Source of the DNA: an uncultured Oscillospiraceae bacterium
Lineage (GTDB): Bacteria > Bacillota > Clostridia > Oscillospirales > Ruminococcaceae
DNA: 64,000 nucleotides
Assembly (NCBI GenBank): GCA_900540595.1
Contig: UQGL01000008.1
Coordinates: 26,655-90,654, forward strand
Direction: 5' to 3'
The notes beneath the pieces were generated by a model, which was given only the letters and a program-made list of their open reading frames with translations, did no database searches and was not told where the DNA came from. This document shows positions 8,035-17,319 of the stretch, piece after piece. Both the position numbers and the translations under genes were made by a program. Position 1 is the first letter of the stretch. Each line of letters starts with the position of its first letter.

Positions 8035-9102
8035 TCATTTCAAAACAACCGTAAAGCAGCTGCCGCTGCCGGGGCGGCTGTCCACAGTGACAGCACCGCC
8101 GTGCAAGGCGGCTATTTTTTGTGCCATGGAAAGGCCTAAGCCGTTGCCCTGCGTCCGGTGGCTGGTGTCCCCCTGATAGAACTGCTCAAAGATATGGCGG
8201 CAGGTCTCGGCATCCATACCGCAGCCCTGGTCAGTGACAGCCACAACCGGGCTGCCCTGCTCGCTGTGCAGTGTTACGCTTATGATTCCGCTCTCCGGGC
8301 TGAATTTGGCGGCGTTGTCCAGCAGATTCAGCCAGATCTCCTTTACCAGCGCTTCGCTGCCGTGGTAGGTGCAGGGGGCCAGCTCGGCCTCAAACTGCAG
8401 CGGCTTATCGCGCCACTTTTGCCGGGTCACAAGGATGCACTGGCGCAGCTGCTCATCCAGCGAAAAATCTGTGCAGTCGGTCAGAATGGTCTGTGCCTCG
8501 ATACGATTCAAGAGCAGCACACTGCCGGAAAGCTGTGCCAGCCGCTTGCTCTCATCGCGGATGATTTGCAGATACTCGTGCTGCTCCTCAGGTGTGACAT
8601 CCTCGTCCAGCAGCAGGTCGGCAAAGCCGCTGATGCTGACGATGGGAGTCTTGAACTCATGGGAAAAGTTATTTACAAAATCCTTGCGCAGCAGCTCAGT
8701 GCCGGAAAGCTCCTCCGCCGCTTTGTTGAAGGCTGCTTTGAACTCCCGGATCTCGGTGGACTCATACCCGTGGGCGGCGGGCTGCAGGCGCACGGTGAAG
8801 TCCCCCGCCGCCAGCCGGTTCATCGCCTGTATGATGTTTTTGATGGGCTTTATTAACACAAGGCGAATCGAAACCACAAGGCTGACGGCCATCAAAATAC
8901 AGCTGGCATACAAAATAACCAGCGCACCGCCGATGCTGACGCTGCCGTCTTGGATAAAAAAGCCGTGGTCAGCCTTCAATACCACCAGCACCGTCGCAAC
9001 GGTCAGATTCAGTGTAACGATGAAAAACAGGTTCAGCACCAGCAGCATTGTCAAATTTACGGTGCGCATGCAGCCGCGCAGCTTATTTACAAATTGCGCC
9101 AT
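8035..9102 (-). CDS. Sensor histidine kinase
   Basis: A 355-residue membrane sensor. Two transmembrane helices (about 16-42 and 58-82) enclose a very short extracellular loop. They are followed by a HAMP linker (about 83-135), a HisKA domain with the phosphorylated H148 in NNFSHEFKTP, and a HATPase domain with the N box (WLNLLDNAAKFSP) and G boxes (DQGCGMD, GNGLGLSM). The small outside loop suggests that it senses the membrane or works with a partner. It lies 1 bp after the response regulator gene on the same strand, so the two form a two-component pair. Confidence 0.93.
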   Translation of the reverse strand: MAQFVNKLRGCMRTVNLTMLLVLNLFFIVTLNLTVATVLVVLKADHGFFIQDGSVSIGGALVILYASCILMAVSLVVSIRLVLIKPIKNIIQAMNRLAAGDFTVRLQPAAHGYESTEIREFKAAFNKAAEELSGTELLRKDFVNNFSHEFKTPIVSISGFADLLLDEDVTPEEQHEYLQIIRDESKRLAQLSGSVLLLNRIEAQTILTDCTDFSLDEQLRQCILVTRQKWRDKPLQFEAELAPCTYHGSEALVKEIWLNLLDNAAKFSPESGIISVTLHSEQGSPVVAVTDQGCGMDAETCRHIFEQFYQGDTSHRTQGNGLGLSMAQKIAALHGGAVTVDSRPGSGSCFTVVLK

Positions 9103-9103
9103 A

Positions 9104-9778
9104 TCACACCTTCTTTATAGCACGGTAACCGATGCCGCGAATGGTCTGTATCTCAAACTCCGGCCAGTCGTAAAAGCGGGTGCGCAGCCGATTGATGTGA
9201 ACATTTACCGTTTTATCGTCACTTTCGCTGTCCATACCCCAGATCTCATCCAGCAGTTCCAGCCGGGTAAAGGTCCTTTCCGGGTAAGCCAGCAGCTTGT
9301 ACAGGAGGTTGAACTCCTTGGGCGGCAGCACCTGCGCATCGTGGCCGCGCCGCACGGTATGGGTGTCGTAGTCCAGCTCGACATCCCCTATCGTGATCCT
9401 GTGTTCATCCACGATGCGGGCGCGGCGCAGCAGCGCCTTGATGCGCAGCACAAGCTCCTGCCGATCCGGTGGTTTTGTCATATAATCATCGGTACCAACG
9501 ATAAAGCCCGTGTGCTTATCCTGCGGCATATCCTTGGCCGTCAGCATTAAAATGGGCAGCATGCTGCCGCTTTCGCGGATAGCCTTTGTCAGCGCAAAGC
9601 CGTCCATCCGGGGCATCATCACATCGCAGAGCAGCAGGTCTATCTGGTTGTGGTCGAGCAGTTCCAGCGCCTGCACACCGTCGGCAGCAATCAGCGGCTC
9701 ATAGCCCTCTCGCTTTACGATGGCGCAAAGCAGACGCGCCGTGCTGGGGTCATCCTCGGCAATCAAAATACGAAACAT
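9104..9778 (-). CDS. OmpR/PhoB-family response regulator
   Basis: A 225-residue protein: receiver domain (1-115) with acidic pocket E8-D9-D10, phosphoacceptor D52 in LLLCDVMMPRMDG and conserved K near 101, then a winged-helix DNA-binding domain (about 130-222). The ATG at 9778 is preceded by AAGGAGG; a longer frame upstream lacks such a site. It is the first gene of the pair with the downstream kinase. Direct repeats ahead of its -10 box suggest autoregulation and control of the divergent SDR genes. Confidence 0.93.
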   Translation of the reverse strand: MFRILIAEDDPSTARLLCAIVKREGYEPLIAADGVQALELLDHNQIDLLLCDVMMPRMDGFALTKAIRESGSMLPILMLTAKDMPQDKHTGFIVGTDDYMTKPPDRQELVLRIKALLRRARIVDEHRITIGDVELDYDTHTVRRGHDAQVLPPKEFNLLYKLLAYPERTFTRLELLDEIWGMDSESDDKTVNVHINRLRTRFYDWPEFEIQTIRGIGYRAIKKV

Positions 9779-9799
9779 CCGTGTATCCTCCTTGGTACT

Positions 9800-9835
9800 A
9801 TTATAGTACAGCGCAAAGATAAACGGAAGATAAAC
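9800..9835 (-). promoter_or_regulatory. Response-regulator promoter with tandem 11-bp direct repeats
   Basis: A minus-strand -10 box TATAAT (9800-9805) has no good -35. Instead AAGATAAAC occurs twice, at 9816-9824 and 9827-9835, an 11-bp period typical of OmpR-family dimer sites next to activated promoters. Further GTTTA-like elements follow to about 9857, towards the divergent SDR gene. Assignment to the adjacent regulator is inferred. Confidence 0.55.
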
Positions 9836-9924
9836 CTTCCCGTTTACCAAAGGTTTATTTTGGCGGTGTATCCTTGGGAGCGTTGAAACAAAAAACACCC
9901 TACGGGAAAACGGAGGATACAGCT

Positions 9925-10941
9925 ATGAAAACCATCTATCTTGTCACCGGTGCCGCCGGATTTATGGGCACAAATGTCTGCGCACAGCTTTTGGAGCGCG
10001 GCGATGCCGTGCGCGCCTTTGTGCTGAAGGGCGACCCCGCTGTAAAATTTGTGCCGAAGGCCGTCGAAATCTTTGAGGGTGACCTCTGCAGCGCCGAGGA
10101 CTGCGAGAAATTCTTTGCTGTGGAGCCGGACACCCGGACCGTCTGCATCCACTGCGCGAGCATGGTGACGATCAACCCGAATTATAGTGAAAAGCTGATC
10201 GCCGTCAATGTGGGCGGCACCGAAAATATGCTGAATGCCGCCAAAAATCACCCTGAGTGCAAAAAATTCGTCTATGTTTCCAGCACCGGCGCCATCCCTG
10301 AGCTGCCTAAGGGCGAGAGCATCCACGAGGTATACAGCTTTGTTCCCTACGATGACGATCGCGTAGTCGGCTGGTACAGCCGCAGCAAGGCAATGGCGAC
10401 CCAGAAGGTTCTGGACGCCGCCGCTGACGGGCTGAATGCCTGCGTGGTGCATCCCAGCGGTATTCTTGGCCCCAACGACCCCGCCATCGGGCAGACGACC
10501 CGCACGCTGATCCAGATCCTGAACGGTGAGATGCCCATTGGTATGCAGGGAACGTTCAATCTTGTCGATGTGCGCGATCTGGCTGCCGGCACGATCGCCG
10601 CCGCTGACCGCGGACGCAAGGGAGAGTGCTACATCCTCTCCAATGATGAGGTTTCGCTGAAGAAGCTGTGTGAGATGCTCAAAGCTGAAACCGGCTGCCG
10701 TGGTTGCCTGTTTTACCTGCCGCTGTCGCTTGCCCATTTTGCCGCCAAACAGATGGAAGCCCGCGCGGCCAAGACCGGCAAGCCCGCTGTGCTGACGGAG
10801 TTTGCCGTTTACAATCTGGAGCGCAACAACCACTTTGACTGCTCCAAGGCAAAAAATGAGCTTGGCTTTGCCCCGCGTCCCTACAAGGAAACACTGCATG
10901 ATCTCGCAGTATGGCTCAAGCAGGAGGGAAAAATCGCATGA
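9925..10941 (+). CDS. NAD(P)-dependent epimerase/reductase, extended SDR family
   Basis: A 338-residue extended short-chain dehydrogenase. The nucleotide-binding TGAAGFMG is at residues 8-15 and the catalytic Y151-x3-K155 lies in YSRSK, with upstream serines in YVSSTGAIPE. The overall pattern resembles dihydroflavonol-4-reductase/cinnamoyl-CoA-reductase-like epimerases, which reduce or isomerise small carbonyl or sugar-nucleotide substrates. A GGAGG at 9912-9916 fixes the start at 9925. The gene diverges from the two-component operon and is followed by a coupled 30-codon ORF and a second SDR gene. The substrate is unknown. Confidence 0.85.
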   Translation: MKTIYLVTGAAGFMGTNVCAQLLERGDAVRAFVLKGDPAVKFVPKAVEIFEGDLCSAEDCEKFFAVEPDTRTVCIHCASMVTINPNYSEKLIAVNVGGTENMLNAAKNHPECKKFVYVSSTGAIPELPKGESIHEVYSFVPYDDDRVVGWYSRSKAMATQKVLDAAADGLNACVVHPSGILGPNDPAIGQTTRTLIQILNGEMPIGMQGTFNLVDVRDLAAGTIAAADRGRKGECYILSNDEVSLKKLCEMLKAETGCRGCLFYLPLSLAHFAAKQMEARAAKTGKPAVLTEFAVYNLERNNHFDCSKAKNELGFAPRPYKETLHDLAVWLKQEGKIA

Positions 10942-11030
10942 AGAAGCTGTATGATTCTATCTGCAAGCTTATGCAAATGAATGACCAGCAGTGGGAGTGC
11001 TATCTCCACGCTCTGGATTCCCTGCACTGA
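10938..11030 (+). CDS. Small protein, 30 residues, translationally coupled
   Basis: This frame starts in an ATGA overlap with the SDR stop codon and has AGGAGG 9 bp upstream, inside the SDR gene. It encodes MKKLYDSICKLMQMNDQQWECYLHALDSLH, a probably amphipathic helical peptide with two Cys and no membrane span. The site and overlap are as good as those of the neighbouring genes, so translation is likely. No known family is recognised. A partner role for one of the flanking dehydrogenases is only a guess. Confidence 0.55.
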   Translation: MKKLYDSICKLMQMNDQQWECYLHALDSLH

Positions 11031-11054
11031 CACAAAGAAAAGGGGTTGCCTATT

Positions 11055-11879
11055 ATGAAAAAGGTATGCGTCATCACAGGCGGCGGCAGCGGTATGGGGC
11101 TTGCCACGGCGAAGCTTGTCTGCGAAGAAGGGTATTACACGATTTTGGTGGGGCGCACGGCGTCAAAGCTGGAAAAGGCAGTCAACGATCTGCGCCGTGC
11201 GGGTGGGGAGGCTGAGGCGTTCAGCTGTGATGTTTCCAACCGTGAAAGCTGTTTTGCGCTGGCCAAACACGCTGCCGAATGCGGTGAAGTAAAAGCGGTT
11301 TTGCATATTGCAGGCCTTAGCCCCCACATGGGCGATGCTGAAAAGATTTTGCGCGGCAATGCGCTGGGCACGGTGAACATCAACGATGCCTTTTATGAGG
11401 TCATGGCGCCGGGCGGCTGCGTGATCGACACCTCCAGCATGAGCGCCTACCTTGCCCCGCAGTTTGTCATGCCCAAGAGTGCGTACAGGCTGGCGCGCAC
11501 AGACCGTGAAAAATTCATCAAAAAGCTGGTGGCGCGGGCAGGCATTGCCCCGAAGGATGCCCGCCCCGGTCTTGCCTACGCCATCAGCAAGCATTTTGTG
11601 ATTTGGTTTGCCAAGACCGATGCAGCACGCTTTGGTGAGAAAAATGTGCGTTGCCTGAGCGTGACGCCCGGCAACTTTGACACGCCGATGGGTGCACTGG
11701 AAAGCGGGCAGGCGGATGTATTCAAAAAATACTCTGCCCTTAAACGCAACGGCAAGCCGGAGGAAATCGCCGCTTTGTTTGCCCTTCTTCTGGATGAGCG
11801 GCTTGGCTTCCTGACCGGAGCAGACATTCTTATGGACGGCGGCGTTGTGGCAAGCGGCGCCAGCGGATTGAGCAAATAA
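11055..11879 (+). CDS. Short-chain dehydrogenase/reductase
   Basis: A 274-residue classical SDR: cofactor motif TGGGSGMG at residues 8-15, catalytic Ser in DTSSMSAY (about 127-128) and Y175-x3-K179 in YAISK. About 30 extra residues lie between Ser and Tyr compared with a standard SDR, so the substrate pocket probably has an extra cap. The C-terminal LTGADILMDGGVV is the usual SDR ending. An in-frame TTG lies 9 bp upstream, but the ATG at 11055 aligns with the family start. It forms a unit with the first SDR and the 30-codon ORF and ends at a strong terminator. Confidence 0.88.
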   Translation: MKKVCVITGGGSGMGLATAKLVCEEGYYTILVGRTASKLEKAVNDLRRAGGEAEAFSCDVSNRESCFALAKHAAECGEVKAVLHIAGLSPHMGDAEKILRGNALGTVNINDAFYEVMAPGGCVIDTSSMSAYLAPQFVMPKSAYRLARTDREKFIKKLVARAGIAPKDARPGLAYAISKHFVIWFAKTDAARFGEKNVRCLSVTPGNFDTPMGALESGQADVFKKYSALKRNGKPEEIAALFALLLDERLGFLTGADILMDGGVVASGASGLSK

Positions 11880-11882
11880 AAA

Positions 11883-11938
11883 AGGCAGCAAAGTAAACCC
11901 CGATTTTAGCTTTTGGGGTCTGCTTTGCTGCCTTTTGC
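11883..11938. terminator. Bidirectional terminator between the SDR unit and glf
   Basis: A long imperfect stem (GGCAGCAAAG... paired with ...CTTTGCTGCC, and CCCC with GGGG) is flanked by A-runs on the left and T-runs on the right. It can therefore end both the plus-strand SDR transcript and the minus-strand glf transcript. Confidence 0.8.
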
Positions 11939-11964
11939 ATTTTGAAATTTCGTTTGGCGGTACT

Positions 11965-13080
11965 TTAGTGCAGCTCGCTTTCGCAGCGGTCCAGCACGGC
12001 GGCAATAACCTGATCCATGTCGTAGTACTTATATTCGCCCAGACGGCCACCGAAGATGACTTTTGGCTCGGCCTCGGCCAGCTTCTTGTACTCGGCATAC
12101 AGTGCGCCGTTTTTAGCATCGTTGACGGGGTAATACGGCTCGTCACCGGGCTTCCACTCGGAGGAATACTCGCGGCTGATGATCGTCTTGGGCAGGTCGT
12201 TGCCGTTCTCGTCCTTGCCGAACTCGAACCATTTGTGCTCGATGATGCGGGTCCACGGGGTCTCGCGGTCGGTGTAGTTGACGGCGGCGTTGCCCTGAAA
12301 GCTGGGCTTGTCGAGCAGCTCATTCTCAAACCGGACGGAGCGATACTCCAGCGTACCGAGCTTGTAGTCAAAGTAGGCATCAATGGGGCCGGTGTAGACG
12401 ACCTTGTCAGCCAATGCGTCCAGCGCGGCTTTGTTTTCGAGGTAATCGGTGTTCAGCCGCACCTCGATGCCGTCGAGCAGGTTGGCGATCATCTTCGTAT
12501 AGCCGCCGATGGGAATGCCCTGATACAGCGCGTTGAAATAGTTGTTGTCAAAGGTCAGCCGCACAGGCAGGCGCTTGATGATAAAAGCAGGCAGGTCCTT
12601 GCAGTCGCGGCCCCACTGCTTTTCGGTGTAGCCCTTGATGAGCTTCTCATAAATGTCGCGGCCCACAAGGGAGATGGCCTGTTCCTCAAGGTTCTGCGGC
12701 TCGTGGGTGATCTCACGGCGCTGCTCCTCAATTTTGGCAGCTGCCTCCTCCGGTGTGACAACGCCCCACATTTTATTAAAGGTATACATGTTGAAGGGCA
12801 GCGAATACAGCTCGCCCTTATAGTTGGCAACGGGAGAGTTCGTAAAGCGGTTGAACTCGGCAAACCGGGTGATATAGTTCCAGACCTTTTTGTTGTTGGT
12901 GTGGAAGATGTGCGCACCATACTTATGGACGTTGATACCCTCGATGTTCTCGGTATAAATGTTGCCCGCAATGTTGGGGCGCTTATCCACGACCAGCACG
13001 GATTTGCCGTGGGCCTTGGCCTCATGGGCGAAGATGGCACCGTACAGACCGGAGCCGACTACCAGATAATCATATTTCAT
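11965..13080 (-). CDS. glf: UDP-galactopyranose mutase
   Basis: A 371-residue flavoprotein that interconverts UDP-galactopyranose and UDP-galactofuranose for galactofuranose-containing envelope glycans. The N-terminal FAD fold is YLVVGSGLYGA near residues 5-15 followed by VVDKRPNIAGN. The family-typical KGYTEKQWG and RLPVRLTFDNNYF segments are present. The ATG at 13080 aligns with known family starts; a longer frame to 13134 adds an unrelated tail. It follows the UDP-glucose dehydrogenase gene by about 95 bp on the same strand. No glycosyltransferase lies nearby. Confidence 0.95.
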   Translation of the reverse strand: MKYDYLVVGSGLYGAIFAHEAKAHGKSVLVVDKRPNIAGNIYTENIEGINVHKYGAHIFHTNNKKVWNYITRFAEFNRFTNSPVANYKGELYSLPFNMYTFNKMWGVVTPEEAAAKIEEQRREITHEPQNLEEQAISLVGRDIYEKLIKGYTEKQWGRDCKDLPAFIIKRLPVRLTFDNNYFNALYQGIPIGGYTKMIANLLDGIEVRLNTDYLENKAALDALADKVVYTGPIDAYFDYKLGTLEYRSVRFENELLDKPSFQGNAAVNYTDRETPWTRIIEHKWFEFGKDENGNDLPKTIISREYSSEWKPGDEPYYPVNDAKNGALYAEYKKLAEAEPKVIFGGRLGEYKYYDMDQVIAAVLDRCESELH

Positions 13081-13175
13081 ATAACAGGTGTTCCTCTCTT
13101 TAAAAGTCACAGGGATGCTGTGCGGTAATGGCATAGAACCCCTACTACGCCGTCAAAAAGCGGCTGAAAGGCGTT

Positions 13176-14423
13176 TCAGTCTCTGCCGAACAGATCCCTT
13201 GTGTAGACCTTGTCCTGCACATCGTCTAGGCATGCATCGTAGCGGTTGGCCAGAATGGCCTGACTCTGCCGCTTGAATTTGTCGAGATCGTTGACCACCA
13301 CCGAGCCGAAGAAGGTCTTGCCGTTCTCCAGCGTAGGCTCATAGATAATGACCTGTGCGCCCTTGGCCTTGATGCGCTTCATGACGCCCTGAATTGAGCT
13401 TTGACGGAAGTTGTCGCTGTTGCTCTTCATCGTCAGGCGGTAGACGCCGATAGTGACGGGCTTTTCACGGCTTTCGTCAAACTCGTTTTCCTGATCGTAG
13501 CCGTAGTATCCGGCCAGCTTCAGCACGCGGTCGGCGATGAAGTCCTTGCGGGTGCGGTTGGACTCTACAATGGCCTCGATGAGATTCTCCGGCACATCGG
13601 CGTAATTTGCCAGCAGCTGCTTGGTGTCCTTGGGCAGGCAGTAGCCGCCGTAGCCGAAGCTGGGGTTGTTGTAATGGCTGCCGATGCGCGGGTCAAGGCA
13701 TACGCCGTCAATGATCTGCTTCGTATTCAGACCCTTGCTCTCCGCGTAGGTATCCAGCTCATTGAAATAGGCAACGCGCAGCGCCAGATAGGTGTTGGCG
13801 AACAGCTTGACAGCCTCGGCCTCGGTAAAGCCCATGAAGAGGGTATCAATGTTCTCCTTGATAGCCCCCTCCTGCAGCAGCGCCGCAAACTCGTGAGCAG
13901 CTGCGACAAGGTGCGCATCCTCGGGGTCGGTGCCGACGATGATGCGGGACGGGTAAAGGTTGTCATACAGGGCCTTGGACTCCCGCAGAAATTCCGGGCT
14001 GAACAGGATGTTCCTGCTGCCGAACTTTTCCCGCACTGACACCGTGTAGCCGACCGGAATCGTGGATTTGATGACCATGACGGCGTTTGGGTTGACCTCC
14101 ATGACAAGGCTAACGACCGCCTCCACCGCAGAGGTGTCAAAGTGCTGGGTCTGGCTGTCGTAGTTGGTGGGTGCAGCGATGACAACAAAGTCTGCATCGG
14201 CGTAGGCTGCCTTTGCGTCCAGCGTGGCGGTCAGATCCAGCTCCTTCTCGGCCAGATACTTTTCAATGTAATCATCCTGAATCGGCGATTTGCGCGCGTT
14301 GATCAATGCGACCTTTTCCGGCAGGATATCCACCGCCGTCACATGATGGTGCTGGGAAAGCAGCGTGGCGATCGAAAGCCCCACATAGCCGGTCCCGGCC
14401 ACCGCGATCTTATATTTTTTCAT
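13176..14423 (-). CDS. ugd: UDP-glucose 6-dehydrogenase
   Basis: A 415-residue enzyme of the UDP-glucose/GDP-mannose dehydrogenase family. It oxidises UDP-glucose twice to UDP-glucuronate, a precursor of acidic polysaccharides. The Rossmann motif GTGYVGLS is at about residues 8-15, the catalytic Cys at about 262 in [12 protein letters not shown], and the C-terminal UDP-binding domain carries [11 protein letters not shown]. The start at 14423 aligns with the family ([15 protein letters not shown]). A consensus promoter lies at 14505-14533 and a 10-bp hairpin is in the leader (14455-14491). It is probably co-transcribed with glf. Confidence 0.93.
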   Translation of the reverse strand: MKKYKIAVAGTGYVGLSIATLLSQHHHVTAVDILPEKVALINARKSPIQDDYIEKYLAEKELDLTATLDAKAAYADADFVVIAAPTNYDSQTQHFDTSAVEAVVSLVMEVNPNAVMVIKSTIPVGYTVSVREKFGSRNILFSPEFLRESKALYDNLYPSRIIVGTDPEDAHLVAAAHEFAALLQEGAIKENIDTLFMGFTEAEAVKLFANTYLALRVAYFNELDTYAESKGLNTKQIIDGVCLDPRIGSHYNNPSFGYGGYCLPKDTKQLLANYADVPENLIEAIVESNRTRKDFIADRVLKLAGYYGYDQENEFDESREKPVTIGVYRLTMKSNSDNFRQSSIQGVMKRIKAKGAQVIIYEPTLENGKTFFGSVVVNDLDKFKRQSQAILANRYDACLDDVQDKVYTRDLFGRD

Positions 14424-14454
14424 AGCAGTTATACTCCGCAGTTGCGAATTTTCC

Positions 14455-14533
14455 GTAAGGCAGCGGCCAAAATTGCGCTGTGCTGCCTTACCGTATGTGG
14501 GTTCATTATACCATGTCATCAGCCACAATTCAA
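14455..14533 (-). promoter_or_regulatory. Promoter and leader hairpin of ugd-glf
   Basis: On the minus strand TTGAAT (14528-14533), 17 bp and TATAAT (14505-14510) match the consensus closely. Just inside the leader a 10-bp stem, GTAAGGCAGC (14455-14464) with GCTGCCTTAC (14482-14491), may stabilise or attenuate the message. Confidence 0.7.
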
Positions 14534-14555
14534 GATAGCGCCGGGAGTGACGGTA

Positions 14556-15953
14556 CTATGTGCAGAATCTGTCAGCGTAGGCAGACCAGGAATACTGCAG
14601 GCAGTAGGCTGTGTAGCTGCCGTCGGGCAGTTGGATCCGGCAGGCGGCGGGCGCGCCAGCCAGAAGTTCCTGCCCCACCTGCAGCCGGGCTGGATCGGGC
14701 TGCGTCAGAATAACGGTGCGCAGTGCCGGGCAGTCGGCAAAAAGGCCGTCCGGCAGGGCGGTGACGGCGGACTGTATTGTGACTTCCTCCAGCGCAGTGC
14801 AGCCGCGGAAGGTCCCAGCGCAGAGCCTTGTGACTGCCCTGCCGTTTATCTCGGCGGGGACGGTCAGGCTGCGGCGGGCGCGGCCTGCCGTATTCACGGT
14901 CACAGAACCATCCTCCGCCATTGTGAAGTATGCGGCGTCCGCGCTGCTGCCGCTGCCTGCGGCGGTGTTTGCGGCCGGTTCCGGCATGGCGGGCAGCGCA
15001 ATTTCTGTTGCGGTGGTGTCCCCCAGCATTGCCTTGATGTCCCGGATAAGCTGCCTTGTGAACACCGTCCGCCCCGCAGTATTGAGATGGAAATTCGTAT
15101 CATAGAACCAGCCGGAATCCATCACGCAGGCGCGGGGGTCCCCGGCCAGCGGTGCGGTAATGACCTGCTGAAGATGCGCGGCATAGGCATGGAGCTGATC
15201 TTCATTTGCCACGGCAAGGGCGTTCATGGGCGGAAAATGGTAATAGACCGTAGCTCCGGCATCGGCCGCCCGGGCGGTATAGTCATTGAGTGCTGCGCAG
15301 AACGCGGCCTCGGGCAGTGCGGTGTCAAACCGTATTGGCATTGTGGGGTCATAGCCCTCGGGCATGATGTTGGCCTTGCAGAGCGGGCTGGCCAGATCAC
15401 CGGCAGCGTTGAAGCTGTCGCGCCGGTAGACGCCGTCCGTCTCCGGTGCGCCGGTCAAAAAATAGCGGAACTTGGCGGCGGCAAACCGTGGAAATGACCC
15501 GAGCATCGGCCCAAAGTCGCGGGCATGCAGGCAGCCCAGCGCCGAAAAATCACCGTCAACGGCCTGCCAGAGGGCGGTAACTCCCACCGTGTCTGACAGA
15601 GCCTGTTGCTGCTGCTCCGGCATGACGATGACAAGATCCCCCGCCCGCAATTCATTTATGGACAAATCGAGCATCACCCGGGTGCCGAGCGCAGCATACA
15701 GGCCAAAATTTACAGGGTGGTAGTCCGGCAGCTCTTTGGCAAGCAGGGCGCTGTCCACCCCAAAGGCTGCAGCGCTGCCGCCCACAAGGATCAGCCGGGG
15801 CTTATTGCTCTCGGCTGCCAGCAGGGCGCGCTTGGCGGGCAGCTCCCCCAAAAAGGTGCTGCTGTACTGTGCAGGCAGGGCAAAGCCCCACACCGCCAGA
15901 AGCAGCGGTACGGCGATAAAAACACCCAGCATAGATGCGATGATTTTCTTCAT
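14556..15953 (-). CDS. AlgX/DltD-like SGNH acetyltransfer protein with C-terminal leucine-rich repeats
   Basis: A 465-residue membrane-anchored or exported protein with an N-terminal hydrophobic segment (about 5-28). A GDSL/SGNH-like domain follows: LILVGGSAAAFGVDS holds the nucleophile-type Ser near residue 60, and DTNFHLNTAGR holds the D-x2-H pair. The C-terminal 120 residues look like BspA-type (LRR_5) repeats: GTFRGCTALEEVTI and LFADCPALRTVIL. SGNH proteins beside an MBOAT gene typically finish O-acetylation of a surface polysaccharide. It is the last gene of the operon, 19 bp after the MBOAT stop. Start ATG at 15953. Confidence 0.75.
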   Translation of the reverse strand: MKKIIASMLGVFIAVPLLLAVWGFALPAQYSSTFLGELPAKRALLAAESNKPRLILVGGSAAAFGVDSALLAKELPDYHPVNFGLYAALGTRVMLDLSINELRAGDLVIVMPEQQQQALSDTVGVTALWQAVDGDFSALGCLHARDFGPMLGSFPRFAAAKFRYFLTGAPETDGVYRRDSFNAAGDLASPLCKANIMPEGYDPTMPIRFDTALPEAAFCAALNDYTARAADAGATVYYHFPPMNALAVANEDQLHAYAAHLQQVITAPLAGDPRACVMDSGWFYDTNFHLNTAGRTVFTRQLIRDIKAMLGDTTATEIALPAMPEPAANTAAGSGSSADAAYFTMAEDGSVTVNTAGRARRSLTVPAEINGRAVTRLCAGTFRGCTALEEVTIQSAVTALPDGLFADCPALRTVILTQPDPARLQVGQELLAGAPAACRIQLPDGSYTAYCLQYSWSAYADRFCT

Positions 15954-15972
15954 AAGCGTTACGGAATATCGT

Positions 15973-17319
15973 TCAGAATTGGAAATAGATAAAGGCGTTG
16001 GCTGTCCCCGCGTGCAGCGCTGCAAACCATGCGGCAGCAACAGCCAGCGTAAGCAGGCAAAACGCCAGAACACCGCGCGGTGTGGGGACGTCAAGGGGCT
16101 TTTCAGGCATAAGGCGCAGACAGAGCGCCCCCAGAGCCAACTGGGCACCCGGCTGCAGGCCGAGGGCAAGCACCGCCGTGCGCACAGAGGCCGCATCCCA
16201 CCCGCAGGGCAGACGAGAAAACAGGGTCAGCGCATCGGAAACCGAGGCGGCCCGGAAGAATACCCAGACGAAGCAGACCGCTGCAAGGGTCAGCAGGCGG
16301 CGGGCAGGTGCGGCGCGACCCTGACTATCAGCAGGGAAAATCCGCTTCTCTGCGAGCAGCAGCAGACCGTGGACACCGCCCCAGACCATAAAATGCAGCG
16401 AAGCACCGTGCCACAGACCGCTCAAAAGAAAGACCGTCAGCGTGTTCAGAGCACAGCGCACAGCGCCGCACCGCGAACCACCCAGCGGAATGTAGAGATA
16501 ATCGGTAAACCAGCGGGTCAGGCTGATATGCCATCGGTGCCAGAAATCGCGCAGCGATACAGCCTGATAAGGATGGTCAAAATTTCGGCTCAGCCGCACA
16601 CCCAGCAGGGCGGCAGCCCCCACCGCAATATCCGAATAGCCGGAAAAATCCCAGTAGATCTGCCCGGCAAACAATACGGTGGCCAGTATGGCAGCGGGGC
16701 CGGACGCTGCGCCGGGGGCTGCGTAGACGGTGTCTATAAAGACCGCTGCCGTGTCGGCCAGCAGCAGCTTTTTGCAAAAGCCGCGCAGGATATACAGCCA
16801 TCCCCCGCTGTCCGTCCGGCGGGCAGGGTCGCGCAGCTGCGGCAAAAGATCGGTGCTGCGCTCAATGGGCCCGGCCACAAGCTGGGGAAAAAAGCTGACA
16901 AACAGCGCGTAGTAACCAAGATGACGCTCCGGTGCCAGCCGGCCGCGGTATACATCTATGACATAGCCGAGCGTCTGAAAGGTGTAGAAGGAGATGCCCG
17001 CAGGCAGCAAAAGCGAGGGTCCCGTGCCGAAAAGACCGGCGTATTTGAAAACGCCAAGGCAGCCAAGACAGAGTATTGCCGCACAGCAGAGCCAAAGCTT
17101 TCTGCCGACCCGGCTTTTACTGTGGCCGATGGCCAGCGCTGCGGCGTAGGTGCCCAGCGTAATGCACGCCAGCAGCGGCAGGGCCTTCGGACTGCCGAGC
17201 GCGTAAAACCCAAGGCTGGCCGCAAGCAGCAGTACCCAGCGTGCGCGGGGCGGCAAAAGGCGGTGCAGCAGTACCACCAGCGGCAGACCCAGCACAAAGG
17301 CGGGTGCAGTAAAATTCAT
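15973..17319 (-). CDS. MBOAT-family membrane O-acyltransferase (AlgI-like)
   Basis: A 448-residue integral membrane protein with about 10-12 helices. The MBOAT core is visible: FFPQLVAGPIERSTDLLPQL, DFSGYSDIAVG, FDHPYQAVSLRDFWHRWHISLTRW, and the active-site His near residue 302 in LLSGLWHGASLHF. Such proteins move acetyl groups across the membrane to a carrier or SGNH partner. The start at 17319 overlaps the small upstream gene by 4 bp. Its neighbours are two SGNH-type proteins, so an exopolysaccharide O-acetylation role is a strong inference. Confidence 0.9.
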   Translation of the reverse strand: MNFTAPAFVLGLPLVVLLHRLLPPRARWVLLLAASLGFYALGSPKALPLLACITLGTYAAALAIGHSKSRVGRKLWLCCAAILCLGCLGVFKYAGLFGTGPSLLLPAGISFYTFQTLGYVIDVYRGRLAPERHLGYYALFVSFFPQLVAGPIERSTDLLPQLRDPARRTDSGGWLYILRGFCKKLLLADTAAVFIDTVYAAPGAASGPAAILATVLFAGQIYWDFSGYSDIAVGAAALLGVRLSRNFDHPYQAVSLRDFWHRWHISLTRWFTDYLYIPLGGSRCGAVRCALNTLTVFLLSGLWHGASLHFMVWGGVHGLLLLAEKRIFPADSQGRAAPARRLLTLAAVCFVWVFFRAASVSDALTLFSRLPCGWDAASVRTAVLALGLQPGAQLALGALCLRLMPEKPLDVPTPRGVLAFCLLTLAVAAAWFAALHAGTANAFIYFQF

